Positions 42,280 to 52,776 of a stretch of 64,000 nucleotides of DNA are shown piece after piece (positions within the stretch are counted from its first letter, which is position 1; each line of letters starts with the position of its first letter). The position numbers and the translations under genes are program-made. The stretch spans positions 682,001-746,000 of the forward strand of contig JAKMXF010000033.1 of the NCBI GenBank assembly GCA_024704765.1, read 5' to 3'. A model generated the notes under the pieces. That model was not told the DNA's origin. It worked only from the letters and a program-made list of their open reading frames with translations, and did no database searches. The stretch is from Oopsacas minuta. Taxonomy: Eukaryota > Porifera > Hexactinellida > Lyssacinosida > Leucopsacidae.

Positions 42280-43423
42280 GAATTCCCTCGTTGTTACCTT
42301 GCTAATGATAAGTTGTAGTAGTAGAAGTAGTTGTGCTAAGCGTACATACGTACATACTCGTACATACTTGTGCGTACATACTTTTAATTCATAATTATTT
42401 AATTATGGCCACTGATAATCATAAACTTGTTTCAGCTAAATTCGAATAATGGTAGTAGTAGGTGAAATATTGATGAATGTGACAATTGTATGCCAAATTT
42501 GATAATTCATAAAGATTATATTATTGAACTGAAACTAGTTTTCAACTAACAATGGCCAAATCAAAGAAGAAGCTAACTAAAATGCATTTGCATTTCTGCT
42601 GCACAAAATATAGGTTTGTAATATTGCGTAATCAGATTTTTGGGTCGTTCATAAGTCTGTAAGCGGAGTCTTACAGTTCTATCTTTTATTTACAATACCG
42701 TTACAGCTCCTTTTTGCAATAAACCACGAAAAAAGCGTAATTAACAAGGTTACATATTCAGCACAGGGAAAATATTATAGTCATATAGGCGACTTGGCCA
42801 TAGCTAGGGGTTGCTGGTAACCCCAGTAGGAACCCCTTAATTGCTGGGATGCTAGTAAACTCACTGGTACACCCTGAATCCCCACAGCAACCCTAAAGAG
42901 GAAATGCTATCTACGCCTCTGATAGCGATAAGAATTAATATAGTCAAATCATCAATCTCAAAATTTTAAAAACAAAGAAAGAATTGAAAGTTGCTCAATT
43001 TCTACATTTGTAACATTATATATGAGTGAACTGGGTATTTTGAAATAATATATGTGTGTGTACGTACTACATACACTCTGAAGATGTAAACTAGTAAGGT
43101 TGACGCAATCGGTCAAATTTACCAACACTTATGTAACTATAAAAGGGCGTAGTACCATACCACATCTGTTCTACTGCAGCTTGTTGATTGCATCAAAAGT
43201 ATAATCATTTCTTTGATAGATAACCATGCTCATACAAAATTGAGAGAATTAGCTTACATGTAACCGATACTATACAATACCTCCCTCTGCAAATGTAGTA
43301 ATCGAATAATGAGCATGCATCATCTAATTGAACTATAATGCAAAAGTACAGAAATGAAAACCTAAATATACCCAAATAAAGAAGTCATGCAATATTACAA
43401 TTCAGTTAAGTTAGAGAGGGTAT
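42280..43423. other. Intergenic region, 1.1 kb
   Basis: Contains a short tandem run of tacgtacatac-like units just upstream of the RALGAPA start (~42345-42380) and AT-rich sequence. No gene is recognised. Confidence 0.45.
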
Positions 43424-45277
43424 TTACTTGAGTAGAGCGTTCATGACAGACTCTGGAGAAAAGCTCTTCAGGTCAGTATACATCTGACCTGTCCCAACAA
43501 ATATAATAGGATGTCCTGTTGCATACGTCATAGATATAGCAGCACCTACTTTATCATCTATTGTATCAAACTTAGTCAATAGAATACCGTCTATTAGTGA
43601 GGACTTCACTGAATCACCATAAGCAAATGAGTAGTCAATAAGCGATTGATTGAACTTCTGTAGCTGGTCTACTCCCTCATTCCCTACTAATGCTTCTCCC
43701 ACAAATAGCACTAGATCAGGAGTATTACGGTGTATCAGTTTACCTAGTGCTTGCATTAGCGGTTGATTATCCTGCATACGACCTGCTGTATCAACCATGA
43801 TGACGTCATACCCATCTCTTATTCCAATCAGTATCCCCTCTGTAGCTACTGATGACGCGTCTTTGTTGGTCTTGTTAGAGTAGAGAGTTACGCGTTGAGA
43901 CCCTTCTTTCCCAGGGTATAAGCTCTGTAGACATTTGGTGTGAGTGAGGAGCTGCTCGATAGCTCCGGAGCGGAAGGTGTCACAAGCCGCGATTAGGACT
44001 CTGAAATCGTTCTCAAGCAGCCAGAAGCAGACCTTAGCCAGACTGGTAGATTTACCTACTCCATTTACACCACAGAATGTAATTACATAGGGCTTAGCTA
44101 CTGTCTTACGCTTGGTTATAATCTCTCTCAGCACATTAATATTCCTACGAGGCATTAGAATCTGAGAGAGGGAGTCTCTTAGAGATTGTTGTACGACTGA
44201 TCGGACTGTAGTGAAGGTAGATAGAGTCCTTCCTTCAACTTGCTCTCCGACAGATGCACAGAGATTCTCAGCAATCTCAGCAGCTACGTTCTTTGTTATC
44301 AAATGCTCCTTAACTGCTTCTAGCACAGGGATGAGACGATCCTTCCCGACAGGTTTAGAGCCTGTCAGTCCTCCTAACATGGACATGAAGCGGGATACCT
44401 TAGGTGTTGGTTTGGTATCAGACTCCTTCATGGTATCAATCCCACTCAGATCGCCTCTCATACCTCCAACAGCTGTTACAGGATCCACATAACTAGCTAC
44501 ATCTATTGTCTGGTCAGGTGGTCCATCTTCTTTATTGTAATTAAGTGATTCTTTCTCTACCTGAGAAATCTGTCCATCCCAAGTACGACCTACCTTTATG
44601 TGTTTCTTAGGCACAATCTTTTTAGACTCTACGTGATTCTTTGACCTACCCCTCCCTCTTCTCGCTCCTCCAACTCTATCACCTTGTATAGCACGAGGGA
44701 AGGAGGTCTGTATGTGACTGGTATCTTCAGGATAACTATTAGAATCTATTAAGTTAAGTGTTTCATCAATGGTCTCATTTGAATTAGATTCTTTATGTTC
44801 CAAAGCTGATATTGTCTTCTCCTTTTGTGTCTCACTGAGTTTAGAGAATTTCTTAGATTCAGTGAATGTCTTCATTGTTCTGTTAGAAGAGATGGAATTA
44901 GAATTTTCTATCTCGTAAGCTTTCAAAATTGGCTTGAAAATAGTATCAAAACTGATAGCATCAAAATAAGCTTTGGTTTTTAATCTCTCTGCGAATAAAT
45001 TCCTGAATTCCGAAAACAGATTTTCTATAAGTCTGTCTATTTCCATTAGCTTAGCAATCTTCTGGTAGGCAATCACAAATATCAATTCGAAATTATTGTC
45101 CAGTTTGAATTTGAGGAGAAGTTGTCCAAGAGAGAAAGTAGCAAGATGGAATCTCTCTAATAGTATGACCTGACTGATCAGCTCGTTAACAACTCGTACT
45201 ACACTCACTGCAGCATGTTGCTGGTAATGCCATAGGAGAATACCTCCTTTTGTAAAGATGGCAAATAAGTCAAACAT
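43424..45277 (-). CDS. SRPRA: Signal recognition particle receptor subunit alpha
   Basis: A 617-aa SRP receptor alpha (human 638). The SRX domain (1-~130) begins MFDLFAIFTKGGILLW, matching the human start and binding SRP-receptor beta at the ER. A charged linker follows, with a basic block GGARRGRGRSKNH and the short WDG motif. The C-terminal NG GTPase has G1 CGVNGVGKSTSLAKV, the FtsY/Ffh insertion motif AACDTFRSGA, G3 DTAGRMQD, and G4 TKFDT, ending in GTGQMYTDL. It pairs with SRP54 to target ribosomes to the translocon. The ATG at 45277 is used instead of an upstream in-frame TTG. Single exon. Confidence 0.97.
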   Translation of the reverse strand: MFDLFAIFTKGGILLWHYQQHAAVSVVRVVNELISQVILLERFHLATFSLGQLLLKFKLDNNFELIFVIAYQKIAKLMEIDRLIENLFSEFRNLFAERLKTKAYFDAISFDTIFKPILKAYEIENSNSISSNRTMKTFTESKKFSKLSETQKEKTISALEHKESNSNETIDETLNLIDSNSYPEDTSHIQTSFPRAIQGDRVGGARRGRGRSKNHVESKKIVPKKHIKVGRTWDGQISQVEKESLNYNKEDGPPDQTIDVASYVDPVTAVGGMRGDLSGIDTMKESDTKPTPKVSRFMSMLGGLTGSKPVGKDRLIPVLEAVKEHLITKNVAAEIAENLCASVGEQVEGRTLSTFTTVRSVVQQSLRDSLSQILMPRRNINVLREIITKRKTVAKPYVITFCGVNGVGKSTSLAKVCFWLLENDFRVLIAACDTFRSGAIEQLLTHTKCLQSLYPGKEGSQRVTLYSNKTNKDASSVATEGILIGIRDGYDVIMVDTAGRMQDNQPLMQALGKLIHRNTPDLVLFVGEALVGNEGVDQLQKFNQSLIDYSFAYGDSVKSSLIDGILLTKFDTIDDKVGAAISMTYATGHPIIFVGTGQMYTDLKSFSPESVMNALLK

Positions 45278-45739
45278 GATAAGCAAACTCTCTTATCTTA
45301 TATAATTATCGTTACGCTAAAGAAGAAAGCAGTAATGTGAATTGAGAGGAAATATTATAAGACATATGTAATTTGACTTTAAGTACTCCTGTTATAACCA
45401 AGTTAGATATAACGAAACTCTTATTATTTATAACGAAGAGAATACTTTACCCATTATGGCTTAAATGATATTGACTCTACTACGCTTATAACCAAATGAA
45501 ATGAACGGGGTTCCCTAAGAGTTTGTTTTAACGAGAGTTTACTGTACAATCTATTTTGGACAAGAATGTCTATACCGTCTACTTGAGTAAGAACGATGAT
45601 GGCTAATAGTATGCTTGAGATATTAACTTAAACAAATTTAGTTAATATAATACAATCTAGAAATAATTACCTCAATTACCATTCAACAAAGGTTTTATTC
45701 AAAAGCTCTATTACACTCTTATATATGATAAAAGAATAT
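45278..45739. other. Spacer upstream of SRPRA, with one inverted-repeat element
   Basis: Holds the element at 45381-45547; otherwise AT-rich with no gene. Confidence 0.5.
45381..45547. repeat. MITE-like element related to group B
   Basis: Left end AAGTACTCCTGTTATAACCA and right end, on the opposite strand, TACAGTAAACTCTCGTTAAA. An internal block of ataacgaaac/ataacgaag is near-repeated. Pogo/Tigger-type ends, diverged from the other copies. Confidence 0.5.
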
Positions 45740-47512
45740 TTAGTGATTCATGTATTGTCTGAGTGGTGTAGCTGCTGGGCTAGTGACGATATGTTGAAGG
45801 GTTGCAGCTAGGTTTTGAGGTAAATAGGAAATAAATTCACAACCGGACAAACCATTAATCAGCTCTTTCATAAGTTTATTCTCCAATTGACTAGTGGATT
45901 GTGTCGTGTTACTCTTATTAATGAGTATAAGTGAAACAGCTAGCTTATAGAGAGAATAATCTACAGGAATATTAGTAATATTTGTCAGTATTAAATCAAA
46001 TATTACACTCTTATTCTCGAGATTAGATTCAGAAGTAATATCACCAATGATAGGGCTTACGTATAACTTAGAGAAATAGACGATCAACAAATGTAGGTAA
46101 CCAGATTGAGCCAATGGTATTTGAGTGTGTTGCGACAAGTTCAAGGCAGCTGGAAGAAATTCTGACATACAATTCGAGAGATTTTCTTCTAAATTCACAC
46201 AGTAATTATTAAGAGTTGAGTAATCCTTCAGTAGTGATATATCAAATTTATTTATCTCAGCAAAATACTTATCCATTGAAAGGTTACACAATAACCTTAT
46301 CAGAACAGGACATAGTTTTGCTAATACATCTATGTGTTTATCCAGTTCATGATCAGCCAGATAAATTGACAGTAGTCTTAAAACCGCATGAGATAGAGAG
46401 GGTGATAAATTGTTAGAATTCTCATCTGCAAACACCATTAAATGACATAGATTAATAGAAATATCTTCTATCGTTAATATGGAGTTACAAATAAAATCAA
46501 TACATTTATCACTACCCCTCAATACTACACAATCATTCTCTTCTACTTGTTCCAGCAATCTCATCAGCTGATATGTATACGATATCATAGAGAGTGAATG
46601 AGAGTAATGGTCATGTCCTGAATGCATGTATACATCTAGCCATAGTTTGAAATTAACGAGAATTAAGTTAGCTACTAGCAATAAGAATGTTATCAATTCA
46701 TTCAGAGATAATACACTCTTCTTCTCAAAATTCAAATATTCACATAGAGAATGTATATCGAATAGAGATAGTAACTGTGAAGATGCTCTCAATGCTAATA
46801 ACTGTCTTTCCAAATTAACTTTATTTCTGAGTAGAAGAAATAGGTCTCTCAATAGGAGCAATAGATTGTGTGTATTCGGGAAATGAAAGGGTTCAAAACA
46901 ACTCAATACCCGTAGTATATGCTCACAATATTCGTATTTGTCCAAGTCTTTAAAAGAACATAATTCGTTTTGTAATACATCAGTAATTTGTTGGGAATAA
47001 TTACAAAATGCAGTATTTTCCTGTAAGTTAGTGAGAATAGTACTTGAAAAGTTGTGTTTAGTTCTAACTATAATACTAAGTGCGTTGTTATGTAATAATA
47101 TTGATTGGCACTCAGGAATGTAACTCACACATTCCACACATTCCAGAGAAAGCTGTCGCATCTCCTTGACAACAGAATCAGGTCCGTAACCTATCTTCAT
47201 AAGAATTGGGGTATAGTTGATAAAAGAGATAGAGTGTAGTACATTAGGACTAGACATCATACAGCTGATTAGTGTCACGAATACATTTATGTAGATATTA
47301 GAATCTTTATCAAATTGGAGGCAGGAAGATGCGAGCTGAGAGAGATGAGAGGAAGGTATACAACTCCATAACAGGTCGGCTTGTGTGGTTAGTAAGGATG
47401 TGAAAGTGGGGAGTTCTTCTAGAACAGAAATCAAACCATTGTAATCAATTGATTTGAGTTTTGTGGTGAAGATTTCGAAATTACAACTAACTTCTATGTC
47501 TGTGGTAGACAT
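45740..47512 (-). CDS. Alpha-helical repeat protein, weakly neurochondrin-like
   Basis: A 590-aa protein, almost wholly alpha-helical and Leu-rich, with no signal peptide and no catalytic motif. It looks like an armadillo/HEAT-type solenoid. Segments resemble neurochondrin by eye: TFLLLVANLILVNFKLWLD against the neurochondrin FLALLVNLACVEVRL block, and AVLRLLSIYLADHE against its ILGAWLAEE block, in the same order. This is weak and unverified; ataxin-10 or PSMD5-like solenoids are alternatives. Single exon, same strand as SRPRA and 454 bp from it. I do not assign a function. Confidence 0.6.
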   Translation of the reverse strand: MSTTDIEVSCNFEIFTTKLKSIDYNGLISVLEELPTFTSLLTTQADLLWSCIPSSHLSQLASSCLQFDKDSNIYINVFVTLISCMMSSPNVLHSISFINYTPILMKIGYGPDSVVKEMRQLSLECVECVSYIPECQSILLHNNALSIIVRTKHNFSSTILTNLQENTAFCNYSQQITDVLQNELCSFKDLDKYEYCEHILRVLSCFEPFHFPNTHNLLLLLRDLFLLLRNKVNLERQLLALRASSQLLSLFDIHSLCEYLNFEKKSVLSLNELITFLLLVANLILVNFKLWLDVYMHSGHDHYSHSLSMISYTYQLMRLLEQVEENDCVVLRGSDKCIDFICNSILTIEDISINLCHLMVFADENSNNLSPSLSHAVLRLLSIYLADHELDKHIDVLAKLCPVLIRLLCNLSMDKYFAEINKFDISLLKDYSTLNNYCVNLEENLSNCMSEFLPAALNLSQHTQIPLAQSGYLHLLIVYFSKLYVSPIIGDITSESNLENKSVIFDLILTNITNIPVDYSLYKLAVSLILINKSNTTQSTSQLENKLMKELINGLSGCEFISYLPQNLAATLQHIVTSPAATPLRQYMNH

Positions 47513-48543
47513 TGTGATTTAGCTGTGTTAGGAAGAAAATGAGAGTATTAAAAAGTACCCAAGGCCAGTAGATCAGGTCATGGTTGAACCGAATTTTAAA
47601 TCCAAATGGGTTGAGCTATTTCGTTAAATCTAATATTTCCAGAGATTGATCGCTATTTTTAACATAGGTAGGCGGATCTAGGAGGTGACAAGGGAGCATT
47701 ACCCCCAAAGTTGTACCATGCCCTCTCAAAGCTTATTACATGTATTATATGTTCAGGACCTAATACCTTTATACCTAGTCTTGCCCGCCCCCCCCCCCCC
47801 CACCCCAAATGTTAGGCTTAGATGATAAATCTATGAATTTGTAACTTTCAGGCTCTGAAATCTCAAAATCAGACTCTACGCACCCAATTACCGCTGACAA
47901 CACATCGATACTTAATCTCTAGCATGCTTTTGAATTTACATAGAAATGTATGAATATTCCACTTCAGAAAATTCATGCCCCAGGTACAAATCTCCACCCC
48001 AAATGTATATGTGTACCAATTTCATATTAATCCAACTTCTAGAATTGCACGACCGTAAAGACGGAAGGACATTGTCCATGCCATTTTAATAATTATATCA
48101 CATCAAACTCCTCCCCTTGTCTACTCTTCCCTAAAGATCTCGATCATGACAAACTCAATGGATCAGCGAGTCTCTTTGATCTTAAAAAAAGGGTGATTCA
48201 AATCATTGATAATACTTGTACAGATAATTATGTAATATTTATAAGAAATTTTGTTATTTCCCCATTGTAATAAATCCGAATATAAATATGATGACATAGT
48301 TAGTATAAGTATAAAATTTCATTAACAAATATTATACAAAATACAATCTACAATTTCAGGATTATCTAATGCTGAACACATATTCTTACCTGAATCACAA
48401 AATGTTTATATTTTTACTTATGGATAATCTCTTAACAAGATAATTAATCTACAATAAAAACTAATATAAAACGATCAGTGAACAACAAACGATAATAATT
48501 GGACAAATAAATAATTTGAATTTTAAGCGAGTTTATTTTGGAT
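47513..48543. other. Intergenic region with a 14-C tract
   Basis: 1.0 kb between divergent genes. A run of 14 C at 47788-47801, continued by acccc, lies in an otherwise AT-rich spacer. No gene is supported. Confidence 0.5.
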
Positions 48544-49584
48544 ATGTTTACTTTTAGTGAGAGCGATTTGATTCAAAGAATAGTTGAATTAACTGGCTAT
48601 AGTAATTTGCTAGTATTCACTTTACTGAATTTATGTTGGTTGATATATTGCATTAGAGAATGTAGGAATAATATCAAACTGTACAATTACTTCAAACGAA
48701 AACCTCTCCTACATCCCATCAATAGAGATATACAATATCTATCTCTACAAAAGAGATTATACAATCTGAAAACGCATATTGTAAAGTATTTACTTGCAAT
48801 AGTAGGGTTAGGTCTTGAGATAGGAGCTATACTTTGGATAGGAATTTGGAGTGCATATATTTCTGTGAATCTAAATCCAAATTTTGATCCTCTAGCAACG
48901 ATAGAACTTGAATACCCTTATTGTAGTATTCAGTACACAATGAAAAAGCTGTACTACCATCCATTCTTCATTATAATGTACAGTTTTGAATATGCAATTT
49001 CCTTCACACAATTCACATTCCTATCCATCCTGACTCGTTACCTAGCAGCTAGATATATGAATCACACTTTTAAGAGAACTCTCATTAAATACATAATCTG
49101 GTTAAGTGTGCAGTTACTTATTGTATCTGTCTGTTCCACTCTCTATACTTTTATTCTATCTTTTCTACTCTTTCCCTTACTTGCTGTAATCAATTGGTTA
49201 GTGGTGTTGAGAGATAGTCTGATTCTCACTAGAGTCCTCCAATCAAACTTGAGAGAACTCAAGTTTCATTCTAACAATAAGGTTCTGTATAGAGAACAAC
49301 TACAGGCTTATAAGTTCTATCGATTCTTTCAGATAACTCTTCTCTTTTCTTTATTCCTACTTATCGTGGTAATATTTCTACTCAATTTAAGATATATCTT
49401 TGAAATGACGGTTGGATTATGTCTATTAAATTTAATATATGGTATTAATTATGACCTAACTATCCAGGTAGCTTCTTCAGTTGAATTCGTTCTCAAAAAC
49501 TACACCGCTATCGCTGATAGCTTCATCATTCTTCCCTACTCTCTATCAGCTAGTTTACCTGTTTTCTGTTTGACATTCGTGTAA
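48544..49584 (+). CDS. Multi-membrane-span protein, family X member 1
   Basis: A 346-aa polytopic protein with about seven hydrophobic spans: ~17-36, 77-105, 139-166, 179-200, 201-224, 262-284 and 322-345. A long basic loop joins spans 1 and 2. An extracellular-type loop with a Cys (YPYCSIQ) precedes span 3. The loop before span 6 is amphipathic (RVLQSNLRELKFH). The order of elements matches the genes at 54180-55286 and 55836-56957, so I group them as one family. They could be 7TM chemoreceptor-like receptors, but none has a motif I recognise from rhodopsin, secretin or frizzled families. The ATG at 48544 is used; an in-frame TTG lies just upstream. Intronless. Confidence 0.65.
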   Translation: MFTFSESDLIQRIVELTGYSNLLVFTLLNLCWLIYCIRECRNNIKLYNYFKRKPLLHPINRDIQYLSLQKRLYNLKTHIVKYLLAIVGLGLEIGAILWIGIWSAYISVNLNPNFDPLATIELEYPYCSIQYTMKKLYYHPFFIIMYSFEYAISFTQFTFLSILTRYLAARYMNHTFKRTLIKYIIWLSVQLLIVSVCSTLYTFILSFLLFPLLAVINWLVVLRDSLILTRVLQSNLRELKFHSNNKVLYREQLQAYKFYRFFQITLLFSLFLLIVVIFLLNLRYIFEMTVGLCLLNLIYGINYDLTIQVASSVEFVLKNYTAIADSFIILPYSLSASLPVFCLTFV

Positions 49585-50131
49585 CTTATCCGCAGCTGTA
49601 TAACTAGATATATATATATCTACACGATGTGCATAGGTATAATTATGACAATATTAAAAAGCCTCTGTTAGCTAGATACAAATAGTATTTCCTGAATAAT
49701 CTTACATGTAAATAATTACTGCTCTCTGATTATTAATTCTTGTTTTGGTTATTTTGTAAATAATTAACTAATAAATCAAATGTAGGTATTCTAAGTGTAC
49801 AATATCAAATACTACTCATCTTAAGCCCACTAATACTAATGTATTTAAGTTTCCAAAGATTACATAAACTCTGAGCCCTGTTTGGATTAGCGAGGGTCTA
49901 GTGTAATGTAGTTCTGCTTTTATCATGATTCATATCTTGTTGAGTGGAAGTTCAATGCTTATACATAAGTTACATAATTTCGATTATATCAGAAGAAAAT
50001 TAGCCTAAAATATCCGAATTTTTATTAGCAGATTATGTAGAGAGGAAGAATTAGACAAATTATCCTACAAGAATATTAATATAAAATCAACAGTAGTATT
50101 AAGGTTTTGTACAATTATTCGCCTCTTATTA
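49585..50131. other. Spacer, AT-rich
   Basis: Between two plus-strand membrane-protein genes. Only a short (at)n tract near 49603 stands out. Confidence 0.4.
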
Positions 50132-51283
50132 ATGAAATCCAGAACGAAACTATTTTTAGCAAACTTAGTTTGTATATTAGTGATTGCTGGTATTTGGACT
50201 CTATTCATTACACCAATCATAGTGGTGTTGGCTGCATACATTGGATACAGTAATCCAAAATTCGACACATCTGTAAGTTCCCCTAATGTAAATTATGTAT
50301 TGACAATAATCGATATGTATACGTTACTGAAATTATAGAAGACCGTATTACAGTGTAATCTCAACAAACGGGATGTCAGGGACGCCGGAAAATGCACCTT
50401 GTCCCTGTTTCTTCCAAATTCCCCATTTGTGGAGGTTACAATGTACCTTTATGAGCAAATGTTTCCGTGCTTTCCGAATCTCCAAGAAATGTCACTATAA
50501 TCAATATAATTAATCAATATTTGTATTTTCAGGTTAACGGTACAATTGCTGCTGTATTTGATTCAGAGGCCTGTAAGAATCATACATTAGAAGAAGCTAT
50601 CACATCAATAAGGAAAATAGCTGCAGGTAATATTAATATATATATTATCAAATTTGATTGTTTGTTTGTTTGTCTGCATCCTATATGAAATACTCAATGA
50701 AAATTATTTGTAGGAAACTTTAGAACAAACTTTACTTGTAATCCTCCGTACTTCAGTAACGGTACACAGTGTATTCCAGGATGCCTGTTGTGGAATCCAG
50801 GAGGAGATCTGTACTACTACTTATACAGATATAGCATACCGGTGTTATCATGTATTACAACAGTAGCCGGAATTATTGGAGCTTCAACATGGTTATTCTT
50901 AAAGAGATTGTAAGTTTTACCTTCTCATAAATAATGTACTGAAAGATTAGTGGAAAGTTGTAGTTTGAAAGATAGAAAATAATATAATACATATACAAGC
51001 AAAATAGTAGTAAACTATTAGTAAAATGGACAATTGTACAACTTTCGAGTTTATTTCAGTAAACAAATTACAAATTAGATTATAGAATGTACTTAAGCTT
51101 ATAATAAATTCTGTATTTAGATGGAAATTTCCGCACATTATTTCGCTGTACCTCTTAATCACCGTGATTGGACAGAGTAAGTTAACTCACTTCGTTTTGG
51201 TATTTGAGTAATAAATCACAGGTATCGTATACTTTCAAGCAGAGGATTATACAGGTTCCATAGTATTTAGCAATGGTTAGAAA

Positions 51284-51314
<31 letters not shown>

Positions 51315-52370
51315 ATACGTTAATTAAAATTATTACCACAGAGAAAATTATTATTATTAACTGTTAAGTTACTTTTCGAGTTTTTTTCAATACAAGTTAC
51401 TCGTATAGGTTCAATGATATTTATTGGAAGCTTATCCCCAACTAATTTCTACTGCACCAGTATAGATCTCATAAAGTCCAGAGAGAATCCATCTATCCCC
51501 TGTCACATTCAAGGTAAGTCCTAAATCTAAGTTGCTCCAAAAGGGGACCTCAATAACATTTGAAAGAGTATCACTTACATTGTTCCACTAGGTGCTATAT
51601 TCCAATTCTTTCTGCTCTCCTTCATGCTATGGTACGTATGCGACCTATGTAACATCCTCTACGTGCTGTTCCCATTGAAATCTGACCTCTTAATCATACA
51701 CAGAAACAAGATTCACATATTTCAATCAATATTAAGTTGGGGGTTACCTTGTATTATTGTTATCACAATCGGTGCAACAGCTGGTTATGAAATAGTATCT
51801 GCACCTGCCATCTGTTTACCGCCAGTTTTCTTAACTACAAGTACGCTATTCATTCCAGGCGTAGCTTTTAGCTTACTAACACAGACTATTTTCACCATAA
51901 TATGTACTATACTTTATAAAAGACACATACGAACTACTAAAGTCTCTACAAACAATGAATATTCGCAAAGATTACGTCATATATCGGTATTTAGCACTTC
52001 GTTTTCAATACTAATCATTCTTGTTCTCATTCATTTCGCATGTTTAGCGATCGGTCGTGAGGAGGTTGCGGAATATTTAGCAGACTATTGGCATTGTTTG
52101 ACAGTATTTGACAATAATAATGAATGTTGTAGACCCGCATATATTGCTCATTACTATCCGTTTACTGGTTTTCTATCAAATGTATCATTTTGTACTTGGG
52201 GGATTGTAGCAGTAAGTGCCGTATCTGTGAAGGAGGCCAGCAGTCTGTGGAAACGAGCTTTCAAAAGATGCTTTGAAAAATTTAAGTCAACAAAACCAGG
52301 GCGCAGAGAACGTCTTGAAACTGAGAGTCTAGAACTGGAATGTTCAGGCACGCTCAAGCATACATCCTAA
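50132..52370 (+). CDS. Frizzled/smoothened-like seven-transmembrane receptor, six exons
   Basis: Exons 50132-50272, 50533-50626, 50714-50909, 51121-51176, 51409-51513 and 51592-52370 join in one frame (456 aa), all with GT-AG introns. An N-terminal hydrophobic span is followed by a short Cys- and Asn-glycosylation-rich ectodomain (ACKNHTLEE, NFTCNPPYFSNGTQC), too short for a full frizzled CRD. Then come seven spans: IPVLSCITTVAGIIGASTW, FPHIISLYLLITVIG, the block with MLWYVCDLCNILYV, SWGLPCIIVITIGATAGYE, IPGVAFSLLTQTIFTIICT, STSFSILIILVLIHFACLA and SFCTWGIVAVSAVSVKEASSLWKRA. The FxLLSFMLWYVCDL, SWGLP and post-span-7 KxxxxxWKR patterns recall class F and Dictyostelium frizzled/smoothened-like (fsl) receptors. 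A signalling receptor at the plasma membrane is the inference; ligand unknown. Confidence 0.75.
50349..50444. repeat. MITE-like element, group A, inside intron 1 of the 7TM gene
   Basis: Starts TACAGTGTAATCTCAACAAA and ends CCATTTGTGGAGGTTACAAT, inverted ends. Shares the interior phrase ggg.tgtcagggacgccggaaaatg with the copy in the SLC25A44-like intron. Confidence 0.65.
51281..51316. repeat. (AAAT)n microsatellite in intron 4 of the 7TM gene
   Basis: Nine perfect aaat/ataa units, 36 bp. Confidence 0.95.
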
Positions 52371-52776
52371 ACCTCTGACTTAACATTTGTAATATTTTGA
52401 TAATAATTGGTCTTGCTTTAAGCTGTAAATAATATAACATGTGTGCCTTGTATTACATTAATGTGATTTTCCATTTGTAGAATGAAATATTAATTACTAG
52501 CGCGATTTGCTTGCCAGGGGCTTAGCTTGCCAGGGGCTTAGGTTTATAGTACGAACACGGTTAATACGAAATCCGGATAAAGCGAACATAAGGTCCGTTA
52601 GTGTTCGTATTAACGAAGTTCTACTGTATTCCTTCAAATGCTAAATATTGTTTTAGAATGCCACACACACACTTTTATATGAGTGCCAACGACGTTGAAA
52701 CAAAGATAGTAATTATTAAACACAAACTAGATATATTATAATGTTCAATTATACAAATATTCTTTGAAAGTATATT
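52371..52776. other. Spacer with a tandem duplication and an inverted-repeat element
   Basis: The 16-mer gcttgccaggggctta is repeated in tandem at 52509-52524 and 52525-52540, immediately before the element at 52546-52628. No gene. Confidence 0.6.
52546..52628. repeat. Short palindromic MITE-like element
   Basis: Left end TAGTACGAACACGGTTAATA and right end, on the other strand, TACAGTAGAACTTCGTTAAT, with the shared core GTTAATACGAA. Same pogo/Tigger-like class as groups A and B. Confidence 0.6.
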
